A stretch of 64,000 bases of DNA from Marinomonas piezotolerans (GCF_003362755.1 NZ_QKRA01000002.1:558001-622000); one strand, 5' to 3'; positions 8,379 to 18,709 are shown, counted from the first letter of the stretch. The notes: generated by a model from the sequence alone, not told the origin. Program-made: numbers and translations.

Positions 8379-9386
8379 ATGATGGTATTTAGAACAGTAT
8401 TTGTGGCCGCGGTAGTGATGGGTGTCACTGAGAGTGCGGTCGCAAAAGACTCCAATCAGCTCACGTTTTCCCCCATATTTGCTTACGATCCTGTGTATCA
8501 GTCCATTCTAGGCATCGCGTTGTTTTCGTATCCCGATCAGGATGAGACCAAACTAGGGGGCAACGTGTTCCGTCAAGGCAGCGTAATGGGCACATGGGAT
8601 GGTTATGTGAGACTGTCCGCGATGGAAAATCGAACCTATTTAGATCGACGACAACGCGAGCTGTCCGTGAGTCTAAACAATTTTTTTGATTACGAATTTC
8701 CGGAGGGTAGTAGTCAATACAACCGATACGACCGTTGGCAGACTCGCATTAACAGCGAATGGTCACTACCGATATCCGATAGCACCGCTTGGTCATGGCT
8801 TTATGGCGTGAGTCTAGAAGCAGAACGTCACGATCGGGATGGTAATACAACCAAGGGGTACCCTAGCGTCGGCGTGGAACGCGATCGTCGTGACCGCTCC
8901 ATGAATACCCGAATCGGAGATGTATTGTCGAGTCGCATCAGCGTATTGCCCGATGCACTGCACTCGCAGAGCATTGATGAAGCAGGTTGGCGTTGGCAGG
9001 CGGATTATCGTCATTATCAACCAATATTGGCTCACTCGGTGCTGGCATCGAGGCTAGAAGTCGAAGCGTCTGATGGGGATGTCTTCGTTTCTTCTTTGGG
9101 CGGCTCAAACCAGCTGCGCGGCTTTGTCGAGGAGCGTTACGAAGGAAAGATGAAAGTGGCGGGGCAGTTAGAGCTACGTTTTCCAATCTGGAAATGGATA
9201 GCGGGAGCGACCTTCATTGAAACTGGCCAGATTAAAACGCATTCAGAATGGCGTACTCTCAGCAATGGTGGCGTCGGGCTTCGCTTTGGGCTGCCGCCAG
9301 ACGGTGCTGTGTTATTGCGTTTTGATTATGGCATCGCCGACAATGGCGATAATGAAGTATTTGTGAATTTCAATCAGGCGTTTTAA
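8379..9386 (+). CDS. Outer-membrane beta-barrel protein, BamA/Omp85-like surface antigen fold
   Basis: 335 aa with a signal peptide (hydrophobic 5-17, probable cleavage after AVA22). There are no POTRA domains. Alternating amphipathic strands dominate. Near residue 250 it has GGSNQLRGF followed by a stretch rich in strand residues, the VRGF/Y-type motif of Omp85 barrels. It ends in phenylalanine, the usual Bam recognition residue. The length would give only a barrel. The next gene, a LytS-type kinase, starts 27 bp downstream, so the three genes likely form an operon. Function unknown; a small translocon or lipid-handling barrel is possible. Start could equally be ATG 8382. Confidence 0.68.
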   Translation: MMVFRTVFVAAVVMGVTESAVAKDSNQLTFSPIFAYDPVYQSILGIALFSYPDQDETKLGGNVFRQGSVMGTWDGYVRLSAMENRTYLDRRQRELSVSLNNFFDYEFPEGSSQYNRYDRWQTRINSEWSLPISDSTAWSWLYGVSLEAERHDRDGNTTKGYPSVGVERDRRDRSMNTRIGDVLSSRISVLPDALHSQSIDEAGWRWQADYRHYQPILAHSVLASRLEVEASDGDVFVSSLGGSNQLRGFVEERYEGKMKVAGQLELRFPIWKWIAGATFIETGQIKTHSEWRTLSNGGVGLRFGLPPDGAVLLRFDYGIADNGDNEVFVNFNQAF

Positions 9387-9413
9387 TTCATTGGCAAAGT
9401 GAGGGATAGGTTT

Positions 9414-10439
9414 ATGTCTGGGTTCGTCAAGGAGCTGTTGATTACTACGCTGATATGCCTCTTTATTGCAGTGTTTACCAATGCTTTAACAGAAGGTGGG
9501 TATTGGCTCAATTTACGCATCGCTTGCGCCTTTGGTTGGTCGATTATCTTGATTGTAAACCTAGTTTGCTGGTTACCTTGGTCGATTCCCACTTGGGCGA
9601 GCAATGCGATTGGATTAGTCGGTGGTTTCACGATCGGTATGGTGCATCTTATGACCATCATGTTTGATGAATTCAGTTGGGATAATTTATCCGGCTATTG
9701 GAGCCTGATCGCGTTTAACTTTTTCTTCTCGTTCGTGATTTGTGGGGTCGTGTTTTATTTGTTTGTTTCCACCTATCGGCTGCAAAAACTCCGCCGCGAA
9801 GTCGCTGAACAGGCCGCGCTCACGGCGCAAAAAGATCATCAACTGGCAGTGAGTGAACTTAAACTATTGCAAAGCCAAATCGAGCCTCACTTTCTGTTTA
9901 ATACACTGGCGACGCTGCAAGGATTGGTGGACACTGAACCACAACAAGCGAAGCAAATGATCAAATCATTAGCCTCTATGTTGCGTGTCAGCTTGCAGCG
10001 CAGTCGAAGTCAGCAAGGCACATTGGCGCAGGAGTTCAGCTTAATTGGCGATTACTTGGATATCCAAAAAATTCGATTAGGTGGCCGGCTTACTTACTCG
10101 ATTCAGCTTCCCGATGCACTTGCTCAAAGTCATTGCCCGCCACTTTTATTGCAACCATTGGTCGAAAATGCGGTGGTGCATGGTATTGAACCGAATGCTG
10201 CGGGGGGCGAGGTAACGGTCTCTGCGCAATATGTATCTGATAGCTTGCAGTTAGAGATTCGTAATACGGGAGTAGGATTTGGTGAGAGCAAGCATCAAGG
10301 GCATGGAGTGGGGATCCAAAATGTGCGGGAGCGACTGCACGCCCTGTTTAAGCAACGAGCAGATTTGCAAATACAACCATTACACGAAGCAAACGGCACA
10401 CGGGTGCAGATTCGCTTGCCAAGGAGCCTGTCATTATGA
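9414..10439 (+). CDS. LytS-type sensor histidine kinase (His_kinase/HATPase)
   Basis: 341 aa from ATG 9414 (AGGGATAGG upstream); a GTG at 9399 lacks an SD. About four transmembrane helices in the first 125 residues, then a short coiled region, then the His_kinase domain with the phosphoacceptor in QIEPHFLFNTLATLQ (family signature), and an HATPase_c domain containing LLQPLVENAVVHG and a GVGIQNVRERL G-box. It lacks a large extracellular sensor, so the membrane helices or the upstream barrel may provide the cue. It overlaps the next gene, its response regulator, by 4 bp (ATGA). Confidence 0.9.
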   Translation: MSGFVKELLITTLICLFIAVFTNALTEGGYWLNLRIACAFGWSIILIVNLVCWLPWSIPTWASNAIGLVGGFTIGMVHLMTIMFDEFSWDNLSGYWSLIAFNFFFSFVICGVVFYLFVSTYRLQKLRREVAEQAALTAQKDHQLAVSELKLLQSQIEPHFLFNTLATLQGLVDTEPQQAKQMIKSLASMLRVSLQRSRSQQGTLAQEFSLIGDYLDIQKIRLGGRLTYSIQLPDALAQSHCPPLLLQPLVENAVVHGIEPNAAGGEVTVSAQYVSDSLQLEIRNTGVGFGESKHQGHGVGIQNVRERLHALFKQRADLQIQPLHEANGTRVQIRLPRSLSL

Positions 10440-11215
10440 CTCAGCCTAAGACTGCGATCATTGCGGATGATGAGCCTATTTTGCGCCTGACATTGAAAAA
10501 GTTACTGGCAGAGGTTTGGTCCGACTTGGACATCGTAGCCATGGCATCTACCGGCACGGAAGCGCTGGAGTTAATTGCCGCGGCGCAACCTGATATCGCT
10601 TTTTTGGACATTCGAATGCCTGAGTCCAGCGGGCTTGATGTGGCGCGCCAGTTACAGCAACAGCCTGAGTTATCACCACACACGAAGATCGTATTTTTGA
10701 CCGCATTTGACGAATATGCATTGCAGGCATTTGATCTCGCTGCGGTGGATTATCTCCTAAAACCAATTGATGAACGTCGGTTGGAACAGACGCGAGATCG
10801 CTTTCTGCAAGGGGCTGTCTCTGCTCTGGATCAGCAAGCAACGTTGACCAAGCTTGAGCGGTTACTTTCGGAGCAGGTTCGCCCCCAAACCTACAGTCGC
10901 TGGTTAAACGCAAGTAAAGGTGATGATATTTTCGTCGTCGACGTCAACAGCGTGCTTTACTTTCAGGCGGGGGATAAATACATCACGGTCATCACCACTG
11001 AGGGCGAATACTTGATTCGAAAAAGTCTACGGCAGTTGGAAGAATGGTTGGACCCTGACCAGTTTTGGCGCGTGCATCGTAGCATCTTAGTTCAGGTTAA
11101 TCAGATTGCGCGGGTTGAGAAAACCTTCACAGGTCAACTGCGCATACATCTAAAATACAGCGACGCTATCATTCCGGTGAGTCGACGTTTTTCAGGTCGC
11201 TTTAAGCCTGCCTAA
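10436..11215 (+). CDS. LytTR-family response regulator
   Basis: 259 aa. Receiver domain 1-120 with acidic pocket Asp11-Asp12, phosphoacceptor Asp58 in FLDIRMP and the switch lysine in LLKPI. The C-terminal LytTR DNA-binding domain is at about 158-258 (HRSILVQVNQIARVE). Partner of the LytS-type kinase with which it overlaps by 4 bp. LytTR sites are paired short direct repeats; none was confidently found in the 8260-8379 gap. Targets are unknown but may include the co-transcribed barrel gene. Confidence 0.92.
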   Translation: MTQPKTAIIADDEPILRLTLKKLLAEVWSDLDIVAMASTGTEALELIAAAQPDIAFLDIRMPESSGLDVARQLQQQPELSPHTKIVFLTAFDEYALQAFDLAAVDYLLKPIDERRLEQTRDRFLQGAVSALDQQATLTKLERLLSEQVRPQTYSRWLNASKGDDIFVVDVNSVLYFQAGDKYITVITTEGEYLIRKSLRQLEEWLDPDQFWRVHRSILVQVNQIARVEKTFTGQLRIHLKYSDAIIPVSRRFSGRFKPA

Positions 11216-11312
11216 GACCACTTATTAGCGGTATTTACCGTTTATCGCACTCGGCTTTTTTGCTTGGCCCAACGCGCTAATCTGATGCCTCACATGTAAC
11301 TGAGGTAATACC

Positions 11313-11798
11313 ATGACCAAGCAAAACGTTATCTATCCAATGTTCGCGGTACTTGTATTGGCGGCGACCTATATCACTGCCATGCAGGCAGTTGGCGCAC
11401 TGGAATACTATTACACGCTCGTTTATTGGCATTTGGCGACGATTCTCCCTGCTTTTGCTGTGGGAACATATCTAATGCTAAGCCGCAAAGGCACCCCTTT
11501 GCACCGTTCTCTCGGTCGCTTTTATATGGTGAGTATGCTGTTGACGGCGATCATCACGTTAATGATGCCCGCTCAAGTAGGCCCCACATTGTTTAATCAT
11601 TTTGGCCTGATTCATTTGTTTAGCTTATTGGCAATTGAGAGTGTGTTTGAGGCGTGGTTTGCGATTCGACGTGGTGATGTGAAGCGGCATGCTAAATCGA
11701 TGATCGGCCTATACATTGGAGGCTTGATCATAGCAGGTGGTTTTACCTTTATGCCGGGGCGTATGTTGCATGGTTGGCTATTCGGCATCATTGGTTAG
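11313..11798 (+). CDS. DUF2306 family membrane protein
   Basis: 161 aa with four or five hydrophobic segments. The conserved features of DUF2306 are visible: HLATILPAFAVG, the GTPLHRSLGR loop, and a RRGDVKRHAKSM loop before the last helix pair, giving conserved His residues in the membrane-proximal loops. Function of the family is not established; a heme- or quinone-linked role has been considered because of the histidines. SD GAGGTAAT is before the ATG. It stands alone, 97 bp after the response regulator and 90 bp before the cation exporter. Confidence 0.75.
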   Translation: MTKQNVIYPMFAVLVLAATYITAMQAVGALEYYYTLVYWHLATILPAFAVGTYLMLSRKGTPLHRSLGRFYMVSMLLTAIITLMMPAQVGPTLFNHFGLIHLFSLLAIESVFEAWFAIRRGDVKRHAKSMIGLYIGGLIIAGGFTFMPGRMLHGWLFGIIG

Positions 11799-11826
11799 AT
11801 TGAGAGCGAATTGATCAAAAATCTAT

Positions 11827-11882
11827 TTTACTTTGATTATCAAATAATCTACCTTGTATTTATATTTGATAATCAAAGTAAA
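11827..11882. promoter_or_regulatory. Twin palindromic operator in front of the cation exporter-MarR operon
   Basis: A 19-bp perfect inverted repeat (11827-11845 with 11864-11882). Each arm contains a 13-bp palindrome, TTTGATTATCAAA at 11832-11844 and TTTGATAATCAAA at 11865-11877, with centres 33 bp apart (about three helical turns). A possible -35 TTGATT (11833) overlaps the first site. A possible -10 TATTTA (11857) lies between them. The second site ends 10 bp before the ATG. MarR proteins bind such palindromes; the MarR gene closing this operon is the obvious ligand. Confidence 0.82.
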
Positions 11883-11887
11883 TTTTT

Positions 11888-12814
11888 ATGACCATACCAA
11901 ATTGCAACAAAGTCGATCAGTTCTCTTATTTCGACGCTAAAAATGAGCGACGCACGCGTTATGTTCTGGCACTCACTTTTGTGACGATGGTGTTGGAAAT
12001 CGGTGCCGGTACAATATTTGGATCCATGGCATTGCTGGCGGATGGCTGGCATATGGGGACGCATGCCGCGGCATTTTGCATCACTCTGTTTGTATATCGA
12101 TATGCACGTAAACACTCACACAGTGGCAAGTTTTCGTATGGCACAGGTAAAGTGGGCGTGTTGGGTGGCTACACCAGTGCCATGTTGCTTGGCATGGTGG
12201 CGTTAGGAATGCTGTTTGAGTCAGTGCATCGCTTGGTCAGCCCTGTTAAGATCGAGTTCAACGCGGCCATCTTAGTCGCTGTAATCGGTCTGGTGGTCAA
12301 TCTGCTCAGCATGTTGTTGCTAGGGCATCATGATCATTCTCATACACATGACCATTCTCATACTCATGGGCACGATCACCACCAGCCGCACTCACACCAA
12401 GACCATAACCTTAAAGCGGCTTACATTCATGTGCTAACGGATGCGTTGACATCCGTATTGGCGATTGCTGCCTTATTGGTGGGTAAGTTTGTCGGTTGGA
12501 CGTGGCTTGATCCTATTATGGGCGTGGTCGGAAGTGTCATCATTGCAAAGTGGGCATGGGGGCTGATGCAGCAAACCTCGCCGATCTTGCTCGATAAAGC
12601 CATTGATGAGAGCTATAAACAGCGTATTGCAGCCACCCTTGAACAAGCCGATGTGTCATTACAAGATCTGCATATTTGGAAAGTCAGTGCTGATCATTTC
12701 TGTGCCACACTGACATTAAAAGATCAGAAAATGCGTGAGCCAGCGTTTTTTAAACAACTGTTAGGGGACTTTGATAAAATCAATCACCTAGTCATTGAAG
12801 TCAACCCAGCTTAG
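11888..12814 (+). CDS. DmeF-type cation diffusion facilitator (divalent metal exporter)
   Basis: 308 aa, six predicted transmembrane helices. Helix 2 has Asp52 and His55-x3-His59 in ADGWHMGTHA, the variant seen in DmeF-type exporters. Helix 5 has the standard His181-x3-Asp185. A His-rich cytosolic loop lies between helices 4 and 5 (about 147-173, more than a dozen His). A short C-terminal ferredoxin-like domain follows. It would extrude Zn(II), Co(II) or Cd(II) from the cytosol to the periplasm. The gene starts 10 bp after a palindromic operator and is followed 8 bp later by a MarR regulator, implying metal-controlled expression. Metal preference is inferred. Confidence 0.9.
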   Translation: MTIPNCNKVDQFSYFDAKNERRTRYVLALTFVTMVLEIGAGTIFGSMALLADGWHMGTHAAAFCITLFVYRYARKHSHSGKFSYGTGKVGVLGGYTSAMLLGMVALGMLFESVHRLVSPVKIEFNAAILVAVIGLVVNLLSMLLLGHHDHSHTHDHSHTHGHDHHQPHSHQDHNLKAAYIHVLTDALTSVLAIAALLVGKFVGWTWLDPIMGVVGSVIIAKWAWGLMQQTSPILLDKAIDESYKQRIAATLEQADVSLQDLHIWKVSADHFCATLTLKDQKMREPAFFKQLLGDFDKINHLVIEVNPA

Positions 12815-12822
12815 GACGACCT

Positions 12823-13239
12823 ATGTCGACAATCGTTTCATTAAACAAAGTACTGACTGAATTTTACGACAAGATGGCGTCGTGGGAGTCTTCTGTTGTA
12901 CGTGAATCTGAGTACTCATTGGCACAGTTGCACACTCTTGAAGTGCTTGGCAACCACGGTGCAATGAACATGAAATCCCTCGCCCATCATTTGGGCATCA
13001 CGACTGGTACTTTGACGGTTCAAGTGGATAAGTTGGTCAAGCTCGGCCTGTTGCAGCGTCGATACAGTGAACAGGATCGACGTTCTATCACTGTGGCATT
13101 AACGGATGCAGGGCAAGCCATACACGAGCATCATAATGCGCTGCACCTGTCTTTGACGGAAGAGCTCACCAAAGACCTAAGCCAAGTCGATCGAGATGCC
13201 CTGATCGCACTGTTGAGTAAAGTGAACCAAGAATTTTAA
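12823..13239 (+). CDS. MarR-family regulator, possibly metal sensing
   Basis: 138 aa winged-helix protein: MKSLAHHLGITTGTLTVQVDKL recognition region is followed by the wing with DRRSITVALTDAG. Co-transcribed with the cation exporter (8-bp gap), and the operon promoter carries two matching palindromes. Residues Glu22, His37, His104 and His108 fall near where the streptococcal zinc regulator AdcR places zinc ligands (a Glu, His42, and a C-terminal His pair spaced by four). I infer a metal-responsive repressor; a redox or phenolic MarR is the alternative. Confidence 0.87.
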   Translation: MSTIVSLNKVLTEFYDKMASWESSVVRESEYSLAQLHTLEVLGNHGAMNMKSLAHHLGITTGTLTVQVDKLVKLGLLQRRYSEQDRRSITVALTDAGQAIHEHHNALHLSLTEELTKDLSQVDRDALIALLSKVNQEF

Positions 13240-13458
13240 GCCCTAAAAGCGCCCCTTTACGTCTTTAAAAACCGCATACTTATGCTTTTCGTCCACTGAT
13301 ATTCTGTTCCTGCCAGTGCAATACATCTAAATGTTTCAATTATGTTTCATTTTAATTGCGTTTTAATTACATGTTTATTACATTCAGTTACATCGTTATA
13401 TAAGATTTGAGTCACATTAGTTTCTTCAGGATGTGTTAGAGCAGGGGATGCAAAGCGT

Positions 13459-15348
13459 ATGTTTAGCCACGTATTAGGTTCCATTAAGCACAAACTATAT
13501 TTCGCAGCGTTTGTTGTGGGCCTCACTCTCATAAGTATTGCGATGTTCGCCTACTATGAAGCAGGTAAAGTTCAGGACTTGTTTCAGCTAAATCAATTGT
13601 CCGAACACAGTGAAAAGCAAATGTTGCTGCTGCGTAAGGATGAGAAAGATTTTCTAACGCGTAACGAAGAAAAATATGTAGCGTCCTTCGATCAAAACTA
13701 TCAGGCACTGCTCGACGATCTCAATCAACTGATGACCTCTCCACTCAACGGCAGTGATTCGGACCATGTTCAAAACAATATCCAAAACCTAAAGCAACAT
13801 TTGGCGGGATACCAAGAAAGTTTCTTAACAATTGCGGCGTTAAAGAAAGAAATCGGGTTATCTGAGTCTCAAGGCCTACGAAACGCTTTGCGAAATACTG
13901 TACACGATGTGGAAGAAACCATTTTATCCTTTAGCAATTATCAGCTTGAAGCCGCGGTATTGACCTTGCGCCGTAATGAAAAAGATTTTTTGCTGCGACA
14001 AGATGAAAAATACCTCACCCGTCACGACGACAACATTAACCGTTTTGTCACGTTATTGAAGCAGTCTGAGCTATCGTCTTCAGAACAGGCTGAGGTCGAA
14101 CGACAAATACTTGCCTACCAACAAGATTTTCAAGCCCTAGTAGAAAAAATGAAAACAGTGGGTCTAACGCCCGAAGCTGGTTTACTAGGGGATATGCGTG
14201 ATCAGGTGCATCAAACCGAAGAGAACTTTGAGGCGGTCCAAAAGGAGTTGTATGCACTTCAGCAAGCGTTCGCCAAAGAGTTGATCATTACCTTAGGGAT
14301 TATGCTCGTGGTGGCCATTGTGTTTGGTGTCGGTATGATCACTTTCGTAGCGGTGACGGTTTCCAAACGCATTAACGTGGTTGCTGTCCAGATGCATAAC
14401 ATTGCTGAAGGTTCGGCTAACCTGAGTCAACGATTAGACATTACCGGGCGTGATGAGATCGCAGACTTGAGCCGTAGTTTTAACCGCTTTATTTCGAAGC
14501 TACAGGATGAATTCAAAGGCATTCAAACGGTCAGTGATGACTTATACAGCACCACAAAAGTCAATGCTGAACTCACCGCCAAAGCGCGTCATAATGCTAG
14601 CCAGCAGCAAGCGGAATCCTCGCAAGCCGCTGTCGCAGCGCAGCAAATGGCGGCCACCGCCCAAGAAATGGCAGTGAATTTGGAAGACACCGCGCGCCAA
14701 ACCGAAGTCATGCAAAATGCCGTGTCCGAAGGGCACAGCGTGGTGCGCGATACACAGCAGGCCATCGACAGTCTTAATCGAGTCATCCTTGAATCGAGCG
14801 AGTCAGTTGTCCACGTCAGTGAACAAAGTGGCCGAATTAACTCGGTCGTTGATGTGATCCGAGACATCGCCGAGCAAACCAATTTACTTGCTCTTAATGC
14901 CGCCATTGAAGCCGCACGAGCAGGTGAAAGTGGTCGTGGTTTTGCCGTCGTAGCCGACGAAGTGCGCGGTCTTGCTCAGCGTACCCGCGGTTCTACCGAA
15001 GAAATCCAAAATCTAGTCGAAGGCTTACGCAACCGCGTACAGCATGCGGTCGGGCTAATGGAGCAAAGCAATGAATATGCTCAAGTCGGTGTGAGCAGCA
15101 CCTCCGCAGCGGAAAACGCGTTAGAGCGAATTCACCATGCGGTCGATGGCATCGTCTCAATGAGTGCGCAACTTGCTGCAGGCTCAACCGAACAAGCCCA
15201 AACCGCCGACGTACTCGGCCACAATATATCAGCCATTTCCGACCTCGCTGACTCCACCCTTGACGCCATCAACCAAGTGGATCAAGAAGGGGAACGCCTC
15301 GCTGAAGAATCAGCGCAACTTTCTGAGATTGTTCATCGCTATATCTAA
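13459..15348 (+). CDS. Methyl-accepting chemotaxis protein with HBM (helical bimodular) sensor
   Basis: 629 aa. Transmembrane helix at about 14-32, a periplasmic all-helical domain about 35-270, second helix about 275-297, HAMP about 298-350, and a signalling domain with the hairpin tip [19 protein letters not shown]. The periplasmic part contains two related modules: [18 protein letters not shown] near 50 and a second [17 protein letters not shown] near 172. This is the duplicated signature of HBM domains of the McpS type that bind TCA intermediates or other organic acids. Ligand unknown here. No C-terminal CheR-binding pentapeptide. Confidence 0.93.
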   Translation: MFSHVLGSIKHKLYFAAFVVGLTLISIAMFAYYEAGKVQDLFQLNQLSEHSEKQMLLLRKDEKDFLTRNEEKYVASFDQNYQALLDDLNQLMTSPLNGSDSDHVQNNIQNLKQHLAGYQESFLTIAALKKEIGLSESQGLRNALRNTVHDVEETILSFSNYQLEAAVLTLRRNEKDFLLRQDEKYLTRHDDNINRFVTLLKQSELSSSEQAEVERQILAYQQDFQALVEKMKTVGLTPEAGLLGDMRDQVHQTEENFEAVQKELYALQQAFAKELIITLGIMLVVAIVFGVGMITFVAVTVSKRINVVAVQMHNIAEGSANLSQRLDITGRDEIADLSRSFNRFISKLQDEFKGIQTVSDDLYSTTKVNAELTAKARHNASQQQAESSQAAVAAQQMAATAQEMAVNLEDTARQTEVMQNAVSEGHSVVRDTQQAIDSLNRVILESSESVVHVSEQSGRINSVVDVIRDIAEQTNLLALNAAIEAARAGESGRGFAVVADEVRGLAQRTRGSTEEIQNLVEGLRNRVQHAVGLMEQSNEYAQVGVSSTSAAENALERIHHAVDGIVSMSAQLAAGSTEQAQTADVLGHNISAISDLADSTLDAINQVDQEGERLAEESAQLSEIVHRYI

Positions 15349-15469
15349 CTAATGTCGTGGTGAAGTGAAAGCTGTCAGTCTTTCAAAGCTTTGATCTCTA
15401 TGGGCTTAGTATTCTCTTTGGCCTCAGCTCTATTATTTCTTCAAGATGTATTTCTATCATTCAGTCTCT

Positions 15470-15504
15470 CAGTCGATTCTGGTCATTCAGAATCGACTGT
15501 TTTT
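15470..15504 (+). terminator. Terminator after the HBM chemoreceptor
   Basis: Perfect 12-bp stem (15470-15481 with 15488-15499), 6-nt loop, then TTTTT. The rest of the 15349-15656 gap shows only AT-rich promoter-like sequence for the next receptor. Confidence 0.9.
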
Positions 15505-15656
15505 ATTGCTGGTTAGATAGCTCTCTGAGACGCCATTACGCAAACCGTTACAATTAATTGAAAGAAGTAACTTGTTAAATGTGTGCCGTTGGAGCAAATT
15601 TAATTCTATGCTTATCTTTTCGAATCGATTCAAAATTATAATAAAGAGGTTTTGCT

Positions 15657-17669
15657 ATGGCGGAAGCACATTCGAAGCGTAACGTGTTGTTTGTGAAAAT
15701 TGCGGTATGGATCGCCATATGTCTCGTAGCGGTCATGGCATTAATCATTTATTTGGTGGTCATGCTATCGTCTGCCAATTTAGAAAAAACGGCTCAACAG
15801 CAGCTACAAGTGGTCGGGGCAGAGAAGGTCAGAGCCATCGACTTAGCATTAAACCAAGTCATAGATTTCAACCGTTCTGTCGCGGCATCACCCACCATTA
15901 GGTCGTTAGCAGACACCATCATCGATTCTGGCGACGCCAAAGAAGCCGCCAATCAAGCCACCCAATATTTAAGCTCTATTTATCCAGCAGGCGATACTGA
16001 CTATGAAAATGTATTTATAGATGTTCAGGACATCATCGTCGCCGACAGTCTCCAAGGTGTTTCGGTGGGTTACGATATGGGCCCAGCGAATGAGAGCGGT
16101 GATTATTCAGGTCGTCGTGTTTTGAAAACTGGGGAAACCTATGTCGGGCACGCGCAAATATCGCCGATTACTGATTTGCAGATTCTGATGATTTCGAGCC
16201 CTATATACTCCGCGAAAAAGCCTAACGAAACGGTTGCGGTGGTCAATAGTGCGGTGTTGTTAAACCGTGTTGCGGATAACTTGCTACGCGTTGAGAAGTC
16301 GAGTGCCTCTGAGACCGAAGCATTAGGGTTCTATTTGCTGGATGAATCCGGCTTGGTGTTGTCTTCGAACGATCAGGAGGCGATTCTTAATCTCGATTTC
16401 AGCACTTATCCAACGGTACAAGCTGCGTTGCAAAATACGGCAACGGATGCGTCGTCTAAGTTTGAGTTTGAATTTAAGGATCAGGCCCATGAAGCGGTGT
16501 TGAGTGATTCGATTATGGGACGCTTCCGATTACTCGTGACGCTGCCGGAATCAAGCTATTTGGCCAGTGTGAATAGCCAAGCAAAAACACTGATGTGGAT
16601 GTTGTCGATAGCTGGCATAGTGTCGGTATTACTGCTGACATTTGGTGTGTATTTGATTACCAAACCGCTGTTAGGGCGTTTGTCACAAGCGATGAAAACG
16701 GCGGAGATCATTGCCAGCAGTGATTTGAGTCGTCCGATCGTCATTACGGGAAATGATGAAGGCAGCCGACTAATGAGCGCCTTGCAAGATATGCAAGAGC
16801 GATTAAAGCAGACGGTCGTCTTTATCATTGATAAGTCTTCGCAGCTATCCAATATGTCCTCGATGCTGCATCAACAGGCGCAGTCATCCAACAGCCAGCT
16901 TGAAAATCAGACCGGTGCGTTGCAAAACGCTGCCAGTGCGATTACTGAGCTGACGACCGTATTTGAAAGCGTCTCACAAAACGCAGACTTAGCACGAACC
17001 CTCGCCAACACGGGGGTCGAGCATACACAGAAAGGTGAAACAAGCGTCAACCAAGCGATTACTTCGATTGAGAACCTAGCAAGTGATTTGGAAAATACAA
17101 CGAATGATGTATCACTGCTAGAGAAAGACATCGGTGAGATCACCTCGGTTCTGGAAGTGATTCAAGCCATCGCGGAACAAACGAACTTATTGGCGCTCAA
17201 TGCGGCGATTGAAGCGGCGCGAGCGGGTGAGATGGGGCGTGGTTTTGCTGTGGTGGCTGATGAAGTGCGTAACCTTGCGCACCGCACCAGTGAGTCGATT
17301 ACTCAGATTGAAAGCATCATCACACAAGTTCAAGCTCGCAGTAAGACCAGCGCACAAGCGATACGCGCGAGCAATGAAAAAGCAAAAGATACGGTGGCTC
17401 AAGCCAAGCTGGCGGGGGAAGCACTCATTTCTATTGGTCAATCTATCCAAGAAATCAGTGCGAAAAACATTGATATTGCTGGGGCGACTCAGCAGCAAAG
17501 TGCAGCCGTTCAAGAAATTGACCGTACGCTGAATCAGGTGCAGGATTCCGCGAACCTTACACTGGATAAAGTGAAAGAAACCAACCACTCTAGTGATTCG
17601 GTCTCAGGCATTGCCAGAGAGTTGGAGGACTTGGTACATCGGTTCAATATTGGCGATGGTAAAAAGTAG
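15657..17669 (+). CDS. Methyl-accepting chemotaxis protein with a double-Cache-type periplasmic domain
   Basis: 670 aa. Transmembrane helix about 12-36, a large periplasmic domain about 37-300 whose layout (long first helix, [26 protein letters not shown], then a membrane-distal and membrane-proximal pair) is that of dCache_1. Second helix about 303-325, HAMP about 327-380, signalling domain with [19 protein letters not shown]. dCache receptors usually bind amino acids or related small molecules directly. Start ATG has AAAGAGG upstream. Closed by a strong terminator. Confidence 0.92.
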   Translation: MAEAHSKRNVLFVKIAVWIAICLVAVMALIIYLVVMLSSANLEKTAQQQLQVVGAEKVRAIDLALNQVIDFNRSVAASPTIRSLADTIIDSGDAKEAANQATQYLSSIYPAGDTDYENVFIDVQDIIVADSLQGVSVGYDMGPANESGDYSGRRVLKTGETYVGHAQISPITDLQILMISSPIYSAKKPNETVAVVNSAVLLNRVADNLLRVEKSSASETEALGFYLLDESGLVLSSNDQEAILNLDFSTYPTVQAALQNTATDASSKFEFEFKDQAHEAVLSDSIMGRFRLLVTLPESSYLASVNSQAKTLMWMLSIAGIVSVLLLTFGVYLITKPLLGRLSQAMKTAEIIASSDLSRPIVITGNDEGSRLMSALQDMQERLKQTVVFIIDKSSQLSNMSSMLHQQAQSSNSQLENQTGALQNAASAITELTTVFESVSQNADLARTLANTGVEHTQKGETSVNQAITSIENLASDLENTTNDVSLLEKDIGEITSVLEVIQAIAEQTNLLALNAAIEAARAGEMGRGFAVVADEVRNLAHRTSESITQIESIITQVQARSKTSAQAIRASNEKAKDTVAQAKLAGEALISIGQSIQEISAKNIDIAGATQQQSAAVQEIDRTLNQVQDSANLTLDKVKETNHSSDSVSGIARELEDLVHRFNIGDGKK

Positions 17670-17696
17670 TTTTCTAGCGGTTTAATCCAGTTAGAC

Positions 17697-17731
17697 AAAA
17701 GCCAGCTGAGCATTGCTCGTCTGGCTTTTTT
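17697..17731 (+). terminator. Terminator after the dCache chemoreceptor
   Basis: AAAAGCCAG (17697-17705) pairs with CTGGCTTTTT; an inner GAGC/GCTC pair surrounds the loop. A T-run follows. A-run at the left arm could let it work in both directions. Confidence 0.85.
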
Positions 17732-17894
17732 CGTTTTAGCACTAAGGTGTACCAGCTTTATTGAAAGCGACACGTGGACGATGAATGATCGGTCTAAAAT
17801 AGCTAACCATGTTGAACATGGCCTATCGTTATTGTGTTGGGGGTGTCCGTGGCGTTTAATGGCGATCTATGTAACGTTTTCGATTAGATAAGGT

Positions 17895-18602
17895 ATGAGT
17901 AACTCGGGTATGACTCGCTCAGAACGTTTGTTAGCACTGTTGGATTTGTTGCGTCAAAGTCGTCGTCCCATTACGGCTGAAGCGATCAGTGAGCGTTTGC
18001 AAATCAGTGTTCGCACGGTGTATCGCGATATTAGATCGTTACAAAGTCAGGGTGCTCATATCGAAGGGGAAGCGGGAATTGGCTATCAAATGCAGCCTGG
18101 GTTTTGGTTGCCACCACTGATGTTTTCTGAACAGGAAATTGAAGCGTTGGTGCTGGGCATGCGTTGGTTGAAGCGTAATACTGACCCAGAGCTGGCTAAC
18201 AGTGCTTCCTCATGCATGGCAAAGGTACTGGATGCGCTCCCCGCTGAAGTCGTCGATCAAGTGCACCACAATACGCTGTTGGTGGGGAGTAGACAAAACA
18301 CCGACCCGCAAGCGAGCCATGAATTGCGGCAAGCCATCCGCACAGAGAGCGTGATTGAGTTCGACTATCAAGATGCGCAAGGCGCGCTGACGACCCGCCG
18401 CGTATGGCCGTTTGCGATGGGTTACTTTTCTGAGGCAACGGTATTGGTAGCGTGGTGCGAAACCCGCAACGCCAATAGACATTTCCGAGTTGATCGCATG
18501 CAAAACCTCATCATCACCGCAGAGCGTTACCCAACCAGCAAGCGTCTGTTAGCTAAGCAATGGCGTGTTGAGGAGGGGATTCCTGAATCATGGCCAATAT
18601 AA
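17895..18602 (+). CDS. YafY-like transcriptional regulator (HTH_11 plus WYL domain)
   Basis: 235 aa. N-terminal winged helix (about 8-60: TAEAISERLQISVRTVYRDIRSLQ) and a WYL-type ligand-sensing domain about 140-225 (VIEFDYQDAQG ... FRVDRMQNL). WYL proteins often sense nucleic-acid-like or small-molecule ligands. The gene is followed 107 bp later on the same strand by a VOC-fold protein; this pairing of a YafY regulator with a glyoxalase-like gene is common and suggests direct control. Second family copy in this window at 34508. Confidence 0.87.
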   Translation: MSNSGMTRSERLLALLDLLRQSRRPITAEAISERLQISVRTVYRDIRSLQSQGAHIEGEAGIGYQMQPGFWLPPLMFSEQEIEALVLGMRWLKRNTDPELANSASSCMAKVLDALPAEVVDQVHHNTLLVGSRQNTDPQASHELRQAIRTESVIEFDYQDAQGALTTRRVWPFAMGYFSEATVLVAWCETRNANRHFRVDRMQNLIITAERYPTSKRLLAKQWRVEEGIPESWPI

Positions 18603-18709
18603 CAAGACCAGCCGAGACAATAATCATGACGTGATGCGTCGCTACTGACAAAAGTTGTCAGTACGTGGCGATACACTCCTTGAGTCCATTAATCAAAAGG
18701 AGATAGGTC

